NCBI GenBank assembly: GCA_905236225.1
Contig: CAJOPM010000029.1
Location: 1-7,060 of the forward strand
Length of the DNA: 7,060 bases
Direction of reading: 5' to 3'
From: an uncultured Eubacterium sp.
GTDB taxonomy: Bacteria; Bacillota; Clostridia; Lachnospirales; Lachnospiraceae
Made by a program: the position numbers and the translations under genes. Each line of letters begins with the position of its first letter. Within the stretch, counting starts at the first letter, position 1. Below, piece by piece: positions 1 through 5,660 of the stretch. The notes below the pieces were generated by a model. That model made no database searches and was not told the DNA's origin. It saw nothing but the letters and a program-made list of their open reading frames with translations.

Positions 1-882
1 AATAATGTTAACTATCTTACCTTTAAATTCTGGCATGATTTAGGAGCCACAAGAGTTGTTGCGGGAAGAGAATTATCGCTTAGAGAAATCAAGCAAATAA
101 GGCAAAATATACCTGAAGGGCTGGAGATAGAAGCGTTTATTCACGGAGCCATGTGCATTTCTTATTCCGGAAGATGTCTTTTAAGTAATTATATGACGAA
201 AAGAGATGCAAATAAGGGATTGTGTACGCATCCATGCAGGTGGAAATATTCCCTTATGGAGGAAAAGCGGCCGGGCGAGTATTTTCCGGTTTATGAGAAT
301 GAGAGAGGGACATATATATTTAACTCTAAAGACCTGTGTATGGTAGAGCATATTCCCGAGTTGATGGAGTCGGGAATCGATAGTTTTAAGATAGAGGGCA
401 GAATGAAAAATGCGCTGTATGTAGCAACAGTTGCAAGAACATACAGAAAGGCGATTGATGACTTCTTACAGTCTGAAGATTTGTATAAAAAGAATATGCC
501 ATGGTATTTGGATCAAATTTCAGATTGTACATATAGACAGTTTACGACAGGTTTCTTTTTTAATAAACCGGATGAAAATTCACAAATATATGATTCTAAT
601 ACATATATTAAGGAGTATACTTATTTAGGGATAGTATCGAAAGTTGACAAGAGAGGCTTGTGCAAAATAGAACAAAAGAATAAATTCAGCGTTGGAGAAA
701 ACATTGAAGTTATGAAGCCTACGGGTGATAATATAGTGGTCACGGTAAAAAGAATTTTAGACGAGGATGGTTGCGAAATGAATAGCGCGCCTCATGCAAG
801 ACAGATTATTTATATAGATATTGGAAATGAAGCGAACGTTTATGATATACTGCGCAGAAAAGAGGAGGAGCATAGCGTATGA
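1..882 (+). CDS. U32 family protein (TrhP/YrrO-like), 3' part, 5' end outside window
   Basis: The frame is open from base 1 and runs 293 codons to TGA, so this is the C-terminal part of a longer gene. The segment EAFIHGAMCISYSGRCLLS at about 133-189 fits the U32 family signature exactly. Cysteines follow in a C-x6-C ... CTHPCRW ... KDLC arrangement. In related U32 proteins (TrhP, RlhA, UbiU/UbiV) such cysteines hold an iron-sulfur cluster. Despite the old label 'collagenase-like peptidase', bacterial members of this type act in RNA hydroxylation (TrhP: wobble uridine of tRNA) or ubiquinone synthesis. A Clostridium-type host without ubiquinone favours the tRNA role. From the usual position of the signature, roughly 120 residues are missing upstream. 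The internal ATG at 151 splits the signature and has no ribosome site, so it is not the start. The stop overlaps the next gene by 4 bp (ATGA), suggesting translational coupling. Family call is firm; exact substrate is inferred. Confidence 0.9.
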   Translation, partial: NNVNYLTFKFWHDLGATRVVAGRELSLREIKQIRQNIPEGLEIEAFIHGAMCISYSGRCLLSNYMTKRDANKGLCTHPCRWKYSLMEEKRPGEYFPVYENERGTYIFNSKDLCMVEHIPELMESGIDSFKIEGRMKNALYVATVARTYRKAIDDFLQSEDLYKKNMPWYLDQISDCTYRQFTTGFFFNKPDENSQIYDSNTYIKEYTYLGIVSKVDKRGLCKIEQKNKFSVGENIEVMKPTGDNIVVTVKRILDEDGCEMNSAPHARQIIYIDIGNEANVYDILRRKEEEHSV

Positions 883-1931
883 AAAAAGAACGTTATATAG
901 CTTATGTCGGAACTTATACGAATGGGCAGAGCGTTGGAATTCAGATATTTGATATAGATCCTGCAACCGGTCTAATGCAGCCCAAAGGTGCTGCTGAGGT
1001 GTGTAACCCGTCAGCGTTGGTGGTTTCTCATAGCGGAAAGTATTTATATTCTATCGCGGATATGGGAGTGCAGGCATTTAAGATATTGCCGGATGGAGCG
1101 CTCGAATTTATTAATATCGCTCCGACAGGTGGTATGAGAGGATGCGATATCTGCATAGATAAAAAGGATAGATATGTATTTGTTGCAGGATATCATGATG
1201 GACGTGTGTCAATGCTTAAGGTTAATGAGGACGGAAGCATAGGAGATATAGCTGACGGTGTATTTCATAAAGGAATCGGCGTAAGCATTATTGATAAGAA
1301 TTCTATGCCGCACGTTACCGATGTAACATTGACTCCTGATGAAAAATATTTGTGCGCAGTAGATCAGGGGCTTAATCAGACACAGCTTTATGAGATTGAT
1401 TATGAAGAAGGCAAGTTAAAAAGAGGTGGCATTTTAAGGTGCCAGCTGGATGCATCACCCAGAAAACTGTTGTTTGGCAAAGATGGTAAATTTGCATATC
1501 TTTTGTGCGAGGGGCTTGTGTGTGTTAATGTCTATTCATATGACAATACGGATGGACCTGGCTTTAAAATGATTGATTCTTATTCTACTTTATATAAGAA
1601 CGATCCGGATAGATGTGCACCGTTTGGCATGGATATTTCAGATGATGGCAAGCATCTGTTTTGCTCAAATGCAGGAACCAATACTGCAATAATATTTGAG
1701 ATCGATCAAAAGAAGGGACTTCTTAGTGAAATTTGTCACACCAAGATAAGTGGTAACTTTCCTAAGGCAATATGTGCTATGCCTGACGGTAAACATTTTT
1801 TGAGCCTTAATCATGATGCCAATGAGATAGTTAATTTCGAGGTAAATTATGAGAAAAATTACTTTTTGCTAAAAGGCAAACCGATTAGTGTGGAAAGTCC
1901 TAACAATATAGTTATACATAAATTAAAGTAA
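879..1931 (+). CDS. Lactonase-family seven-bladed beta-propeller protein (6-phosphogluconolactonase-like)
   Basis: A protein of 350 residues, the usual length for the Pgl/YkgB-type lactonase family (cytosolic; 6-phosphogluconolactone hydrolysis in characterised members). It begins with the typical YVGTYT strand (residues 9-14) and shows repeated blade patterns of the form D-G-K-x-hydrophobic-Y/F: SHSGKYLYSIAD, TPDEKYLCAVDQG, GKDGKFAYLLCE, SDDGKHLFCSNAG and MPDGKHFLSLNHD. No signal peptide is visible. The start is fixed by GGAGG at 864-868, 10 nt before the ATG; the ATG overlaps the U32 stop. Compared with the family pattern as I remember it, the PHPH site reads PHVT (H145 kept, second His lost) and the PRH site reads PRK (K196). 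It may therefore be a divergent paralogue rather than the pentose-phosphate enzyme. No other sugar-metabolism gene lies nearby. The fold call is strong and the substrate is unknown. Confidence 0.85.
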   Translation: MKKERYIAYVGTYTNGQSVGIQIFDIDPATGLMQPKGAAEVCNPSALVVSHSGKYLYSIADMGVQAFKILPDGALEFINIAPTGGMRGCDICIDKKDRYVFVAGYHDGRVSMLKVNEDGSIGDIADGVFHKGIGVSIIDKNSMPHVTDVTLTPDEKYLCAVDQGLNQTQLYEIDYEEGKLKRGGILRCQLDASPRKLLFGKDGKFAYLLCEGLVCVNVYSYDNTDGPGFKMIDSYSTLYKNDPDRCAPFGMDISDDGKHLFCSNAGTNTAIIFEIDQKKGLLSEICHTKISGNFPKAICAMPDGKHFLSLNHDANEIVNFEVNYEKNYFLLKGKPISVESPNNIVIHKLK

Positions 1932-1955
1932 CTGCATAACAGGAGGTTTATTAAG

Positions 1956-3059
1956 ATGACAAAAATTGACATTTTTTCAGGTTTTTTAGGAGCCGGTAAG
2001 ACAACACTTATTAAGAAACTTTTAGAAGAAGTTTTTGCGGATGAGAAGGTTGTCCTAATAGAAAATGAATACGGTGAAGTTGGAATAGACGGCGGCTTTT
2101 TAAAAGATGCCGGAATCGAGATTACGGAAATGAATTCCGGTTGTATATGCTGTACGCTTGTAGGAGATTTCCAGAAAAGTTTAAAAGAGGTTATGGAGAA
2201 ATTCTCGCCGGACAGAATCATAATAGAGCCGAGCGGAGTCGGCAAACTTTCCGATGTAATGAAGTCAATTAAGACAACTGAAGACGAATTCGATGTAAAA
2301 CTTAGCGGACTTATCACAGTTGTTAATGCTATGAAGGTTAGTAAACAAATGAAAGCGTTTGGGGAATTCTTTAATAACCAGATTGAATTTGCCACAACGG
2401 TTGTACTTAGCCGAAGCCAGAAGGCAACCGATCAGCAGCTTGAGCTTGCGGTAAGACAGATTCAAAAGCTTAATCCCAAGGCAGAGATTATTACAACACC
2501 ATGGGATGAGATATCAGGTGAACAGATTTTATCTGTTATAGAGAAACAAAAGAGTCTTGAAGAAGAAGTTATGGCAGAGGCGCTTGAGGCAGCTAGAAAA
2601 GATCAAGAAGAGCATGATAGAGAACATCATCATGACCACGAACATGAGCATGACCACGAGCATGAGCATGAACATCATCATGACCACGAACATGAGCATG
2701 AACATCATCATGACCACGAGCATGAGCATGATCATCATCATGATCACGACCACGACCACGAGCATCATCACCATCATCACGCTGATGATATATTTACCAG
2801 TTGGGGCAGGGAAACACCTCACAAATATAGTAAAGATAAGATTGAAAGCATCTTAAAAACATTTGCCGACAGTGAAGATTATGGTGTGATTCTTAGGGCA
2901 AAAGGAATGGTTCCGTCAACAGATGGAGGATGGATTTATTTTGATATGGTTCCGGGAGAATATGAACTTAGAGATGGCGAACCGGAATATACCGGAAGGC
3001 TTTGTGTAATAGGAACTGATCTTAAAGAAGATGAAATAGAAAAATTGTTTGAGTTATAA
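1956..3059 (+). CDS. CobW/COG0523-family P-loop GTPase with long histidine-rich metal-binding tract
   Basis: A protein of 367 residues. The N-terminal G3E GTPase domain has a Walker A motif GFLGAGKTT (9-17), the family's metal-binding CICC motif (63-66, in NSGCICCTL) and EPSG (91-94). A charged linker (about 200-219) leads to H220-H275, 56 residues of which 34 are His and almost all others Asp or Glu. A CobW_C-type domain follows (about 276-367). COG0523 proteins act as cytosolic metal chaperones or insertases, many of them for zinc or cobalt; a His tract would bind or store such metals. The G4 position, normally NKxD, reads SRSQ (152-155). AGGAGG at 1941-1946 lies 9 nt before the ATG, and 24 bp separate it from the lactonase gene. 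It is followed after 11 bp by a second, different CobW-like gene, so the two probably work together. Client protein and metal cannot be read from the sequence. Confidence 0.9.
   Translation: MTKIDIFSGFLGAGKTTLIKKLLEEVFADEKVVLIENEYGEVGIDGGFLKDAGIEITEMNSGCICCTLVGDFQKSLKEVMEKFSPDRIIIEPSGVGKLSDVMKSIKTTEDEFDVKLSGLITVVNAMKVSKQMKAFGEFFNNQIEFATTVVLSRSQKATDQQLELAVRQIQKLNPKAEIITTPWDEISGEQILSVIEKQKSLEEEVMAEALEAARKDQEEHDREHHHDHEHEHDHEHEHEHHHDHEHEHEHHHDHEHEHDHHHDHDHDHEHHHHHHADDIFTSWGRETPHKYSKDKIESILKTFADSEDYGVILRAKGMVPSTDGGWIYFDMVPGEYELRDGEPEYTGRLCVIGTDLKEDEIEKLFEL
2613..2780 (+). repeat. In-frame tandem repeats encoding the His/Asp/Glu tract
   Basis: This segment codes for residues 220-275 of the first CobW-type GTPase. 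Its core is three consecutive 30-bp units at 2661-2690, 2691-2720 and 2721-2750. Units 1 and 2 differ only at the last base, and unit 3 differs from unit 2 at three bases. Partial copies flank the core on the left (2622-2642 and 2643-2660), and a His6 run (2763-2780) ends the tract. A unit encodes roughly HEHEHHHDHE. Because the unit length is a multiple of three, gain or loss of copies would lengthen or shorten the metal-binding tract without a frameshift. Confidence 0.92.
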
Positions 3060-3070
3060 GAGGTAGAAGT

Positions 3071-4012
3071 ATGAACGAAGTACCGGTTTATCTGTTTACT
3101 GGATTTATGGACAGTGGCAAGACCTCACTTATTAGTGAGACTTTATTGGAAAATTCATTTGCCGAGGGAGAATGCGTAATAATTTCTTGCGAAGACGGTG
3201 ATGTGGAGTATGATGAGGAAGCACTTGCTGGTATTGGAATAAGACTTATCAGGATTGAATCTGAAGAAGAATTTACATCAGAAAAACTAAATGAAATTAA
3301 TGAGACGTATAAACCCGAGGCAGTATTTATAGAATATAACGGCACTTGGGAATATTCACTGTTTGCTCAGACCAAGCCGCCAGAAGAATGGATGCTTGTA
3401 CAGACACTTTGTACGATTGATACTCAGACATTTGATTTGTATATGACCAATATGCGTCCGATGATGAGAGAACAGTTTTTTACAGCAGATGTGGTCATAT
3501 TTAACAGATGTATGCCGGATGCAGATAAGGGCAGATTGCGCAGAATGATAAAAGCGCTTAACAGAAAGGCACAAATCGTATATGAAAGGCCTGACGGGAC
3601 TATCGATGATAGCGAAGATGAAGTTTTACCATATGATATTAACCAGGATTGCATTGATATAGCTGATGAGGATTATGGACTTTGGTATCTTGATGCACTT
3701 GAAAATCCTAAGAGATATGAGGGCAAAAAGGTCCATTTTTTGGCAAAAATATACAGACCTGACAAACTAAAAAAAGGAACATTCGTGCCGGGACGATTTG
3801 CCATGACTTGTTGCGCAGATGATATTACATTTATTGGATTCAAATGTAAAAGTGAACAGGCAAGCGAACTTAAACATAAATCATGGGTCGATATAACTGC
3901 AACGGTAAGAATAGAATTTGCTAAGGAATACAAAGGCAAGGGCCCGGTACTGTACATGGATGAATACAAGAGCGCCGATGAGCCTGCTGACGAGCTTGTA
4001 TATTTTAGTTAA
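3071..4012 (+). CDS. CobW-like P-loop GTPase fused to a YcgQ/COG3689-like (TIGR03943-type) C-terminal domain
   Basis: A protein of 313 residues. The N-terminal half resembles a G3E/CobW GTPase: Walker A GFMDSGKTS (11-19), IEYNG (87-91) at the place of the family's EPSG, and FNRC (144-147) near the G4 position. The CxCC metal site is absent; the equivalent stretch is acidic (IESEEEF). From about residue 190 a second domain begins: YGLWYLDAL, then a beta-rich stretch with GKKVHF and VPGRFAMTCCADD (239-251). The paired cysteines and the GRFAMTCCADD context recall the C-terminal part of YcgQ/COG3689 proteins, partners of YcgR-type DUF318 permeases, with Zur-type zinc control reported in bacilli. 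A role in metal handling beside the preceding gene is an inference. AAGAGG at 3058-3063 lies 7 nt before the ATG. It is the last gene of the operon, with a terminator 21 bp after the stop. The domain resemblance comes from memory and needs a profile search. Confidence 0.8.
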   Translation: MNEVPVYLFTGFMDSGKTSLISETLLENSFAEGECVIISCEDGDVEYDEEALAGIGIRLIRIESEEEFTSEKLNEINETYKPEAVFIEYNGTWEYSLFAQTKPPEEWMLVQTLCTIDTQTFDLYMTNMRPMMREQFFTADVVIFNRCMPDADKGRLRRMIKALNRKAQIVYERPDGTIDDSEDEVLPYDINQDCIDIADEDYGLWYLDALENPKRYEGKKVHFLAKIYRPDKLKKGTFVPGRFAMTCCADDITFIGFKCKSEQASELKHKSWVDITATVRIEFAKEYKGKGPVLYMDEYKSADEPADELVYFS

Positions 4013-4032
4013 AAATACGACAATTAGTACTA

Positions 4033-4069
4033 AAGGACTGTGAAAATATTTATCGCAGTCCTTATTTTT
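4033..4069 (+). terminator. Rho-independent terminator after the second CobW-like gene
   Basis: AAGGACTGTG (4033-4042) pairs with CGCAGTCCTT (4054-4063) in a 10-bp stem with one G-T wobble. The loop is 11 nt and a run of five T follows at 4065-4069. It lies 20 bp after the stop at 4012 and separates the U32-lactonase-GTPase operon from the catabolic operon. Confidence 0.88.
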
Positions 4070-4146
4070 GTGTAGAAATAATAATCAATACATGTATAAA
4101 TAAAAATACATTAAAAATGTAAAATGTGGTGATAATGTACAAATGA

Positions 4147-4175
4147 TTGACCGTATATAGAAATAAAAATGTAAG
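4147..4175 (+). promoter_or_regulatory. Possible upstream secondary promoter
   Basis: TTGACC (4147-4152, five of six matches to the -35 consensus) is followed after 17 bp by TGTAAG (4170-4175, four of six matches to TATAAT). Spacing is ideal but the -10 is weak. If used, transcripts would start just before or within the repeat set at 4185-4212. It is less convincing than the promoter at 4225-4253. Confidence 0.3.
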
Positions 4176-4184
4176 AGATTGCCG

Positions 4185-4212
4185 ATAGTTACCAATAGGT
4201 ACCTAGATAACT
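4185..4212. promoter_or_regulatory. Operator-like direct and inverted repeats
   Basis: ATAGTTACC (4185-4193) is repeated as ATAGGTACC (4195-4203) with a 10-bp period, one base different. The same stretch carries the 10-bp palindrome TAGGTACCTA (4196-4205). An outer imperfect dyad pairs AGTTACC (4187-4193) with GATAACT (4206-4212), six of seven bases. It sits about 50-75 bp before the predicted start of transcription, where an activator would bind. No regulator gene is in the window and the binding protein is unknown. Confidence 0.4.
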
Positions 4213-4224
4213 TAATTGTATGTA

Positions 4225-4253
4225 TTGCATAAAAACGTTAAACTTACTATACT
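4225..4253 (+). promoter_or_regulatory. Candidate sigma-A promoter of the cupin-SDR-HAD-cyclase operon
   Basis: TTGCAT (4225-4230) and TATACT (4248-4253) are 17 bp apart. The -10 matches consensus at five of six bases; the -35 matches only at TTG. Transcription would begin near 4258-4261, giving a leader of about 90 nt. A weak -35 with a repeat set upstream fits activator dependence, which is an inference. Confidence 0.55.
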
Positions 4254-4261
4254 GTGTATGT

Positions 4262-4314
4262 CGGATTTGACTAGGGCATTCATCTTTGGCAAGCATACAG
4301 GATTGTCAAGTCCG
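4262..4314 (+). promoter_or_regulatory. Structured 5' leader closed by a 10-bp stem
   Basis: CGGATTTGAC (4262-4271) can pair with GTCAAGTCCG (4305-4314) over 10 bp with one G-U wobble, enclosing 33 nt. The left arm begins within a few bases of the predicted transcription start, so the stem would sit at the very 5' end of the mRNA, about 20 nt before the ribosome site. No T-run follows, so it is not a terminator. It could be an mRNA-stabilising hairpin or a small ligand- or protein-binding element. I do not recognise a known riboswitch class in it. Confidence 0.4.
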
Positions 4315-4334
4315 TAACAATCAAAACATATTTC

Positions 4335-4340
4335 AGGAGG
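4335..4340 (+). promoter_or_regulatory. Ribosome binding site deciding the cupin start
   Basis: AGGAGG lies 8 nt before ATG 4349. This fixes the start there and argues against the longer frame opening at TTG 4286, which has no ribosome site and lies inside the leader structure. Confidence 0.9.
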
Positions 4341-4348
4341 AAAGAATA

Positions 4349-4705
4349 ATGGCAGGTTACAAAGTAACAAAAAAAGACGGTTATTACACTTATACGGCAC
4401 CGGGACATAATGAGTGCAAATGCACACGTTTACATGATCCGGCAGATGTTGAAGGTGGTCAGCTTATCAATGGTTTGACTCATTTCCTTCCTTCAGGTGG
4501 AGGTACAGAGTTTGCAGCCAACCCTGCTGAGTCAATATATTACATCATTAAGGGCAAGATGATGTTCAAAGGTGAGGACGGAGTAGAAACACTTCTTGAA
4601 GAAGGCGACAGCGTACATATAGCCGGCAATTCACCTAAATGCGTTACTAACGTAGGTACTGAGACAGCACAGATGCTTGTAGTGCTTCTTCCGCCTGCTA
4701 AATAA
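4349..4705 (+). CDS. Small single-domain cupin lacking the usual metal ligands
   Basis: A protein of 118 residues with the pattern of a single cupin barrel: a GLTHFLPSGGGTEF strand, then ESIYYIIKGKMMF (motif 1 end), LLEEGDSVHIAGNSPKCVTNVGTE (motif 2) and a final hydrophobic strand ending LLPPAK. The His-x-His and Glu of cupin motif 1 are not present; the region reads FAANPAES before IYYIIKG. The motif-2 His position reads Pro-Lys. So all normal metal ligands appear to be missing, although the glycines and turn residues that shape the barrel remain. It is the first gene of the operon, with a strong AGGAGG site, 78 bp before the SDR gene. It could be a metal-free isomerase or lyase, a ligand-binding or sensing protein, or an accessory to ring reduction in the phloroglucinol pathway. 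The fold is likely and the function unknown. Confidence 0.85.
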   Translation: MAGYKVTKKDGYYTYTAPGHNECKCTRLHDPADVEGGQLINGLTHFLPSGGGTEFAANPAESIYYIIKGKMMFKGEDGVETLLEEGDSVHIAGNSPKCVTNVGTETAQMLVVLLPPAK

Positions 4706-4783
4706 TATTTTATAATAGCTGGTTGAAACCTACTATTCTTTATAACTGTTAATAATTCAAATTACTAAGGAGGAATTTTTAAA

Positions 4784-5614
4784 ATGGTAGATTTACAGAA
4801 GGATTTTGTTAACAACATGTTCTCACTTGAGGGAAAAGTTGCACTTGTTACAGGTGCTACAGGAGCTTTGGGAAAAGTTATTGCTAAAGCTTACGGATAT
4901 TCAGGAGCTAAGGTTGCTCTTACCGGACGTAATCAGGGCAAGCTTGATGATCTTGTAAAAGAGTTTGCTGCAGAAGGCATTGACTGCGCTGCTTTTAAAG
5001 CTGATCCGGCAAGTGAAGATGATGTAAAAGCTCTTATCAAAGATGTTGTTGCAAAATATGGTCAGATAAATATACTTGCAATTGCACATGGATTCAACAA
5101 ACCTCAGAACATCTTAGAGCAGTCTGTTGAAGATTGGCAGTATATTATGGATGCTGACTGTAAGTCGGTATATATCGTACTTAAGTATGTTGCAGAGCAG
5201 ATGGTTTCACAGCTCGGCGGCAAGAAAGGACCTCAGGAAGTTCCTTCAGGATCAGGCGGACATATCGTTGTTGTTACATCTCAAAGATCAAAGAGAGGTA
5301 TGGCAGGATACACAGGATACTGTACATCAAAGGGTGGCGCAGATATGATGATTGCATCTATGGCTTGCGACCTTTCAGCAGATTATGGTATCAATGTTAA
5401 TGCAATCTGCCCGACAGTATTCCGTTCAGAGCTTACAGAGTGGATGTTTGATGTTAATTCAGAAGTTTACAAGAACTTCATGAAGAGAGAGCCTATCGGA
5501 CGTCTTGCTGAGCCTAAGGATTTCGCAGGATATGCAGTATTCCTTTCATCAGACGCATCTAACTTCATCACAGGTTCAGCATGCGACTGCTCAGGTGGAT
5601 ACCTTACCTGCTAA
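4784..5614 (+). CDS. PGR: SDR oxidoreductase, probable phloroglucinol reductase (PGR)
   Basis: A classical-type short-chain dehydrogenase of 276 residues: cofactor motif TGATGALG (23-30), TGRN (47-50), and catalytic S166, Y179 and K183 (Y-C-T-S-K) with the normal Ser-Tyr spacing of 13. R49 just after strand 2 fits NADPH use. The NNAG motif reads IAHG (100-103) and the usual helix-4 Asn is D125. A Gly/Lys/Pro-rich insertion (about 145-159) precedes strand 5. Sequence alone would also fit gluconate 5-dehydrogenase-like enzymes. The neighbours, a HAD-type dehydrogenase and a cyclase-family hydrolase, point to phloroglucinol reductase, which reduces phloroglucinol to dihydrophloroglucinol with NADPH in the cytosol. 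AAGGAGG at 4767-4773 lies 10 nt before the ATG and the following gene starts 46 bp after the stop. SDR family is certain; the substrate is inferred from gene context. Confidence 0.75.
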   Translation: MVDLQKDFVNNMFSLEGKVALVTGATGALGKVIAKAYGYSGAKVALTGRNQGKLDDLVKEFAAEGIDCAAFKADPASEDDVKALIKDVVAKYGQINILAIAHGFNKPQNILEQSVEDWQYIMDADCKSVYIVLKYVAEQMVSQLGGKKGPQEVPSGSGGHIVVVTSQRSKRGMAGYTGYCTSKGGADMMIASMACDLSADYGINVNAICPTVFRSELTEWMFDVNSEVYKNFMKREPIGRLAEPKDFAGYAVFLSSDASNFITGSACDCSGGYLTC

Positions 5615-5660
5615 TTAAGACGTTACATAGCACATATTTGTATTTAGGAGAAGTTTAATA

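Larger units (their letters stand above)
4013..4348. other. 336-bp intergenic control region between the two operons
   Basis: No credible gene lies here on either strand. It contains, in order: the terminator (4033-4069); a very AT-rich stretch (4070-4180) with several ATGTA words and a small inverted repeat TACATT-N3-AATGTA (4107-4121); an operator-like set of repeats (4185-4212); a candidate promoter (4225-4253); a 5' leader able to form a long-range stem (4262-4314); and the ribosome site of the cupin gene (4335-4340). Its length and content suggest that the downstream operon is regulated on its own. Confidence 0.75.

Noticed and set aside
151..882. ATG 151 as the start of the U32 gene
   Set aside because: The frame is open to base 1 and the U32 signature begins upstream of this ATG, so the gene enters from outside the window.
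1859..2395. 178-codon antisense frame opposite the first GTPase
   Set aside because: No recognisable domain or start signal; the + strand carries clear Walker A and CxCC motifs over the same bases.
2613..2780. CRISPR-like look of the regular repeats
   Set aside because: Units are contiguous without unique spacers and stay in frame within a coding sequence.
2529..2822. Met/Val-rich frame on the minus strand, membrane-like
   Set aside because: It is only the reverse complement of CAT/CAC/GAG codons of the His-rich repeat, with no ribosome site.
2557..2856. Met/Ser/Thr-rich frame on the plus strand
   Set aside because: Shifted reading of the same His-rich repeats inside a well-supported gene.
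4287..4301. TGGCA resembling a sigma-54 -24 element
   Set aside because: The matching -12 GC element is missing at the required distance.
4286..4348. Longer cupin frame starting at TTG 4286
   Set aside because: No ribosome site before it, it lies inside the leader hairpin, and ATG 4349 has AGGAGG at ideal spacing and begins the cupin-like sequence.
4714..4737. Small hairpin between the cupin and SDR genes (AATAG/CTATT plus GGT/ACC, TGAA loop)
   Set aside because: Only 5 + 3 bp with a 2 x 2 internal loop and no clean T-run; too weak to call an attenuator.
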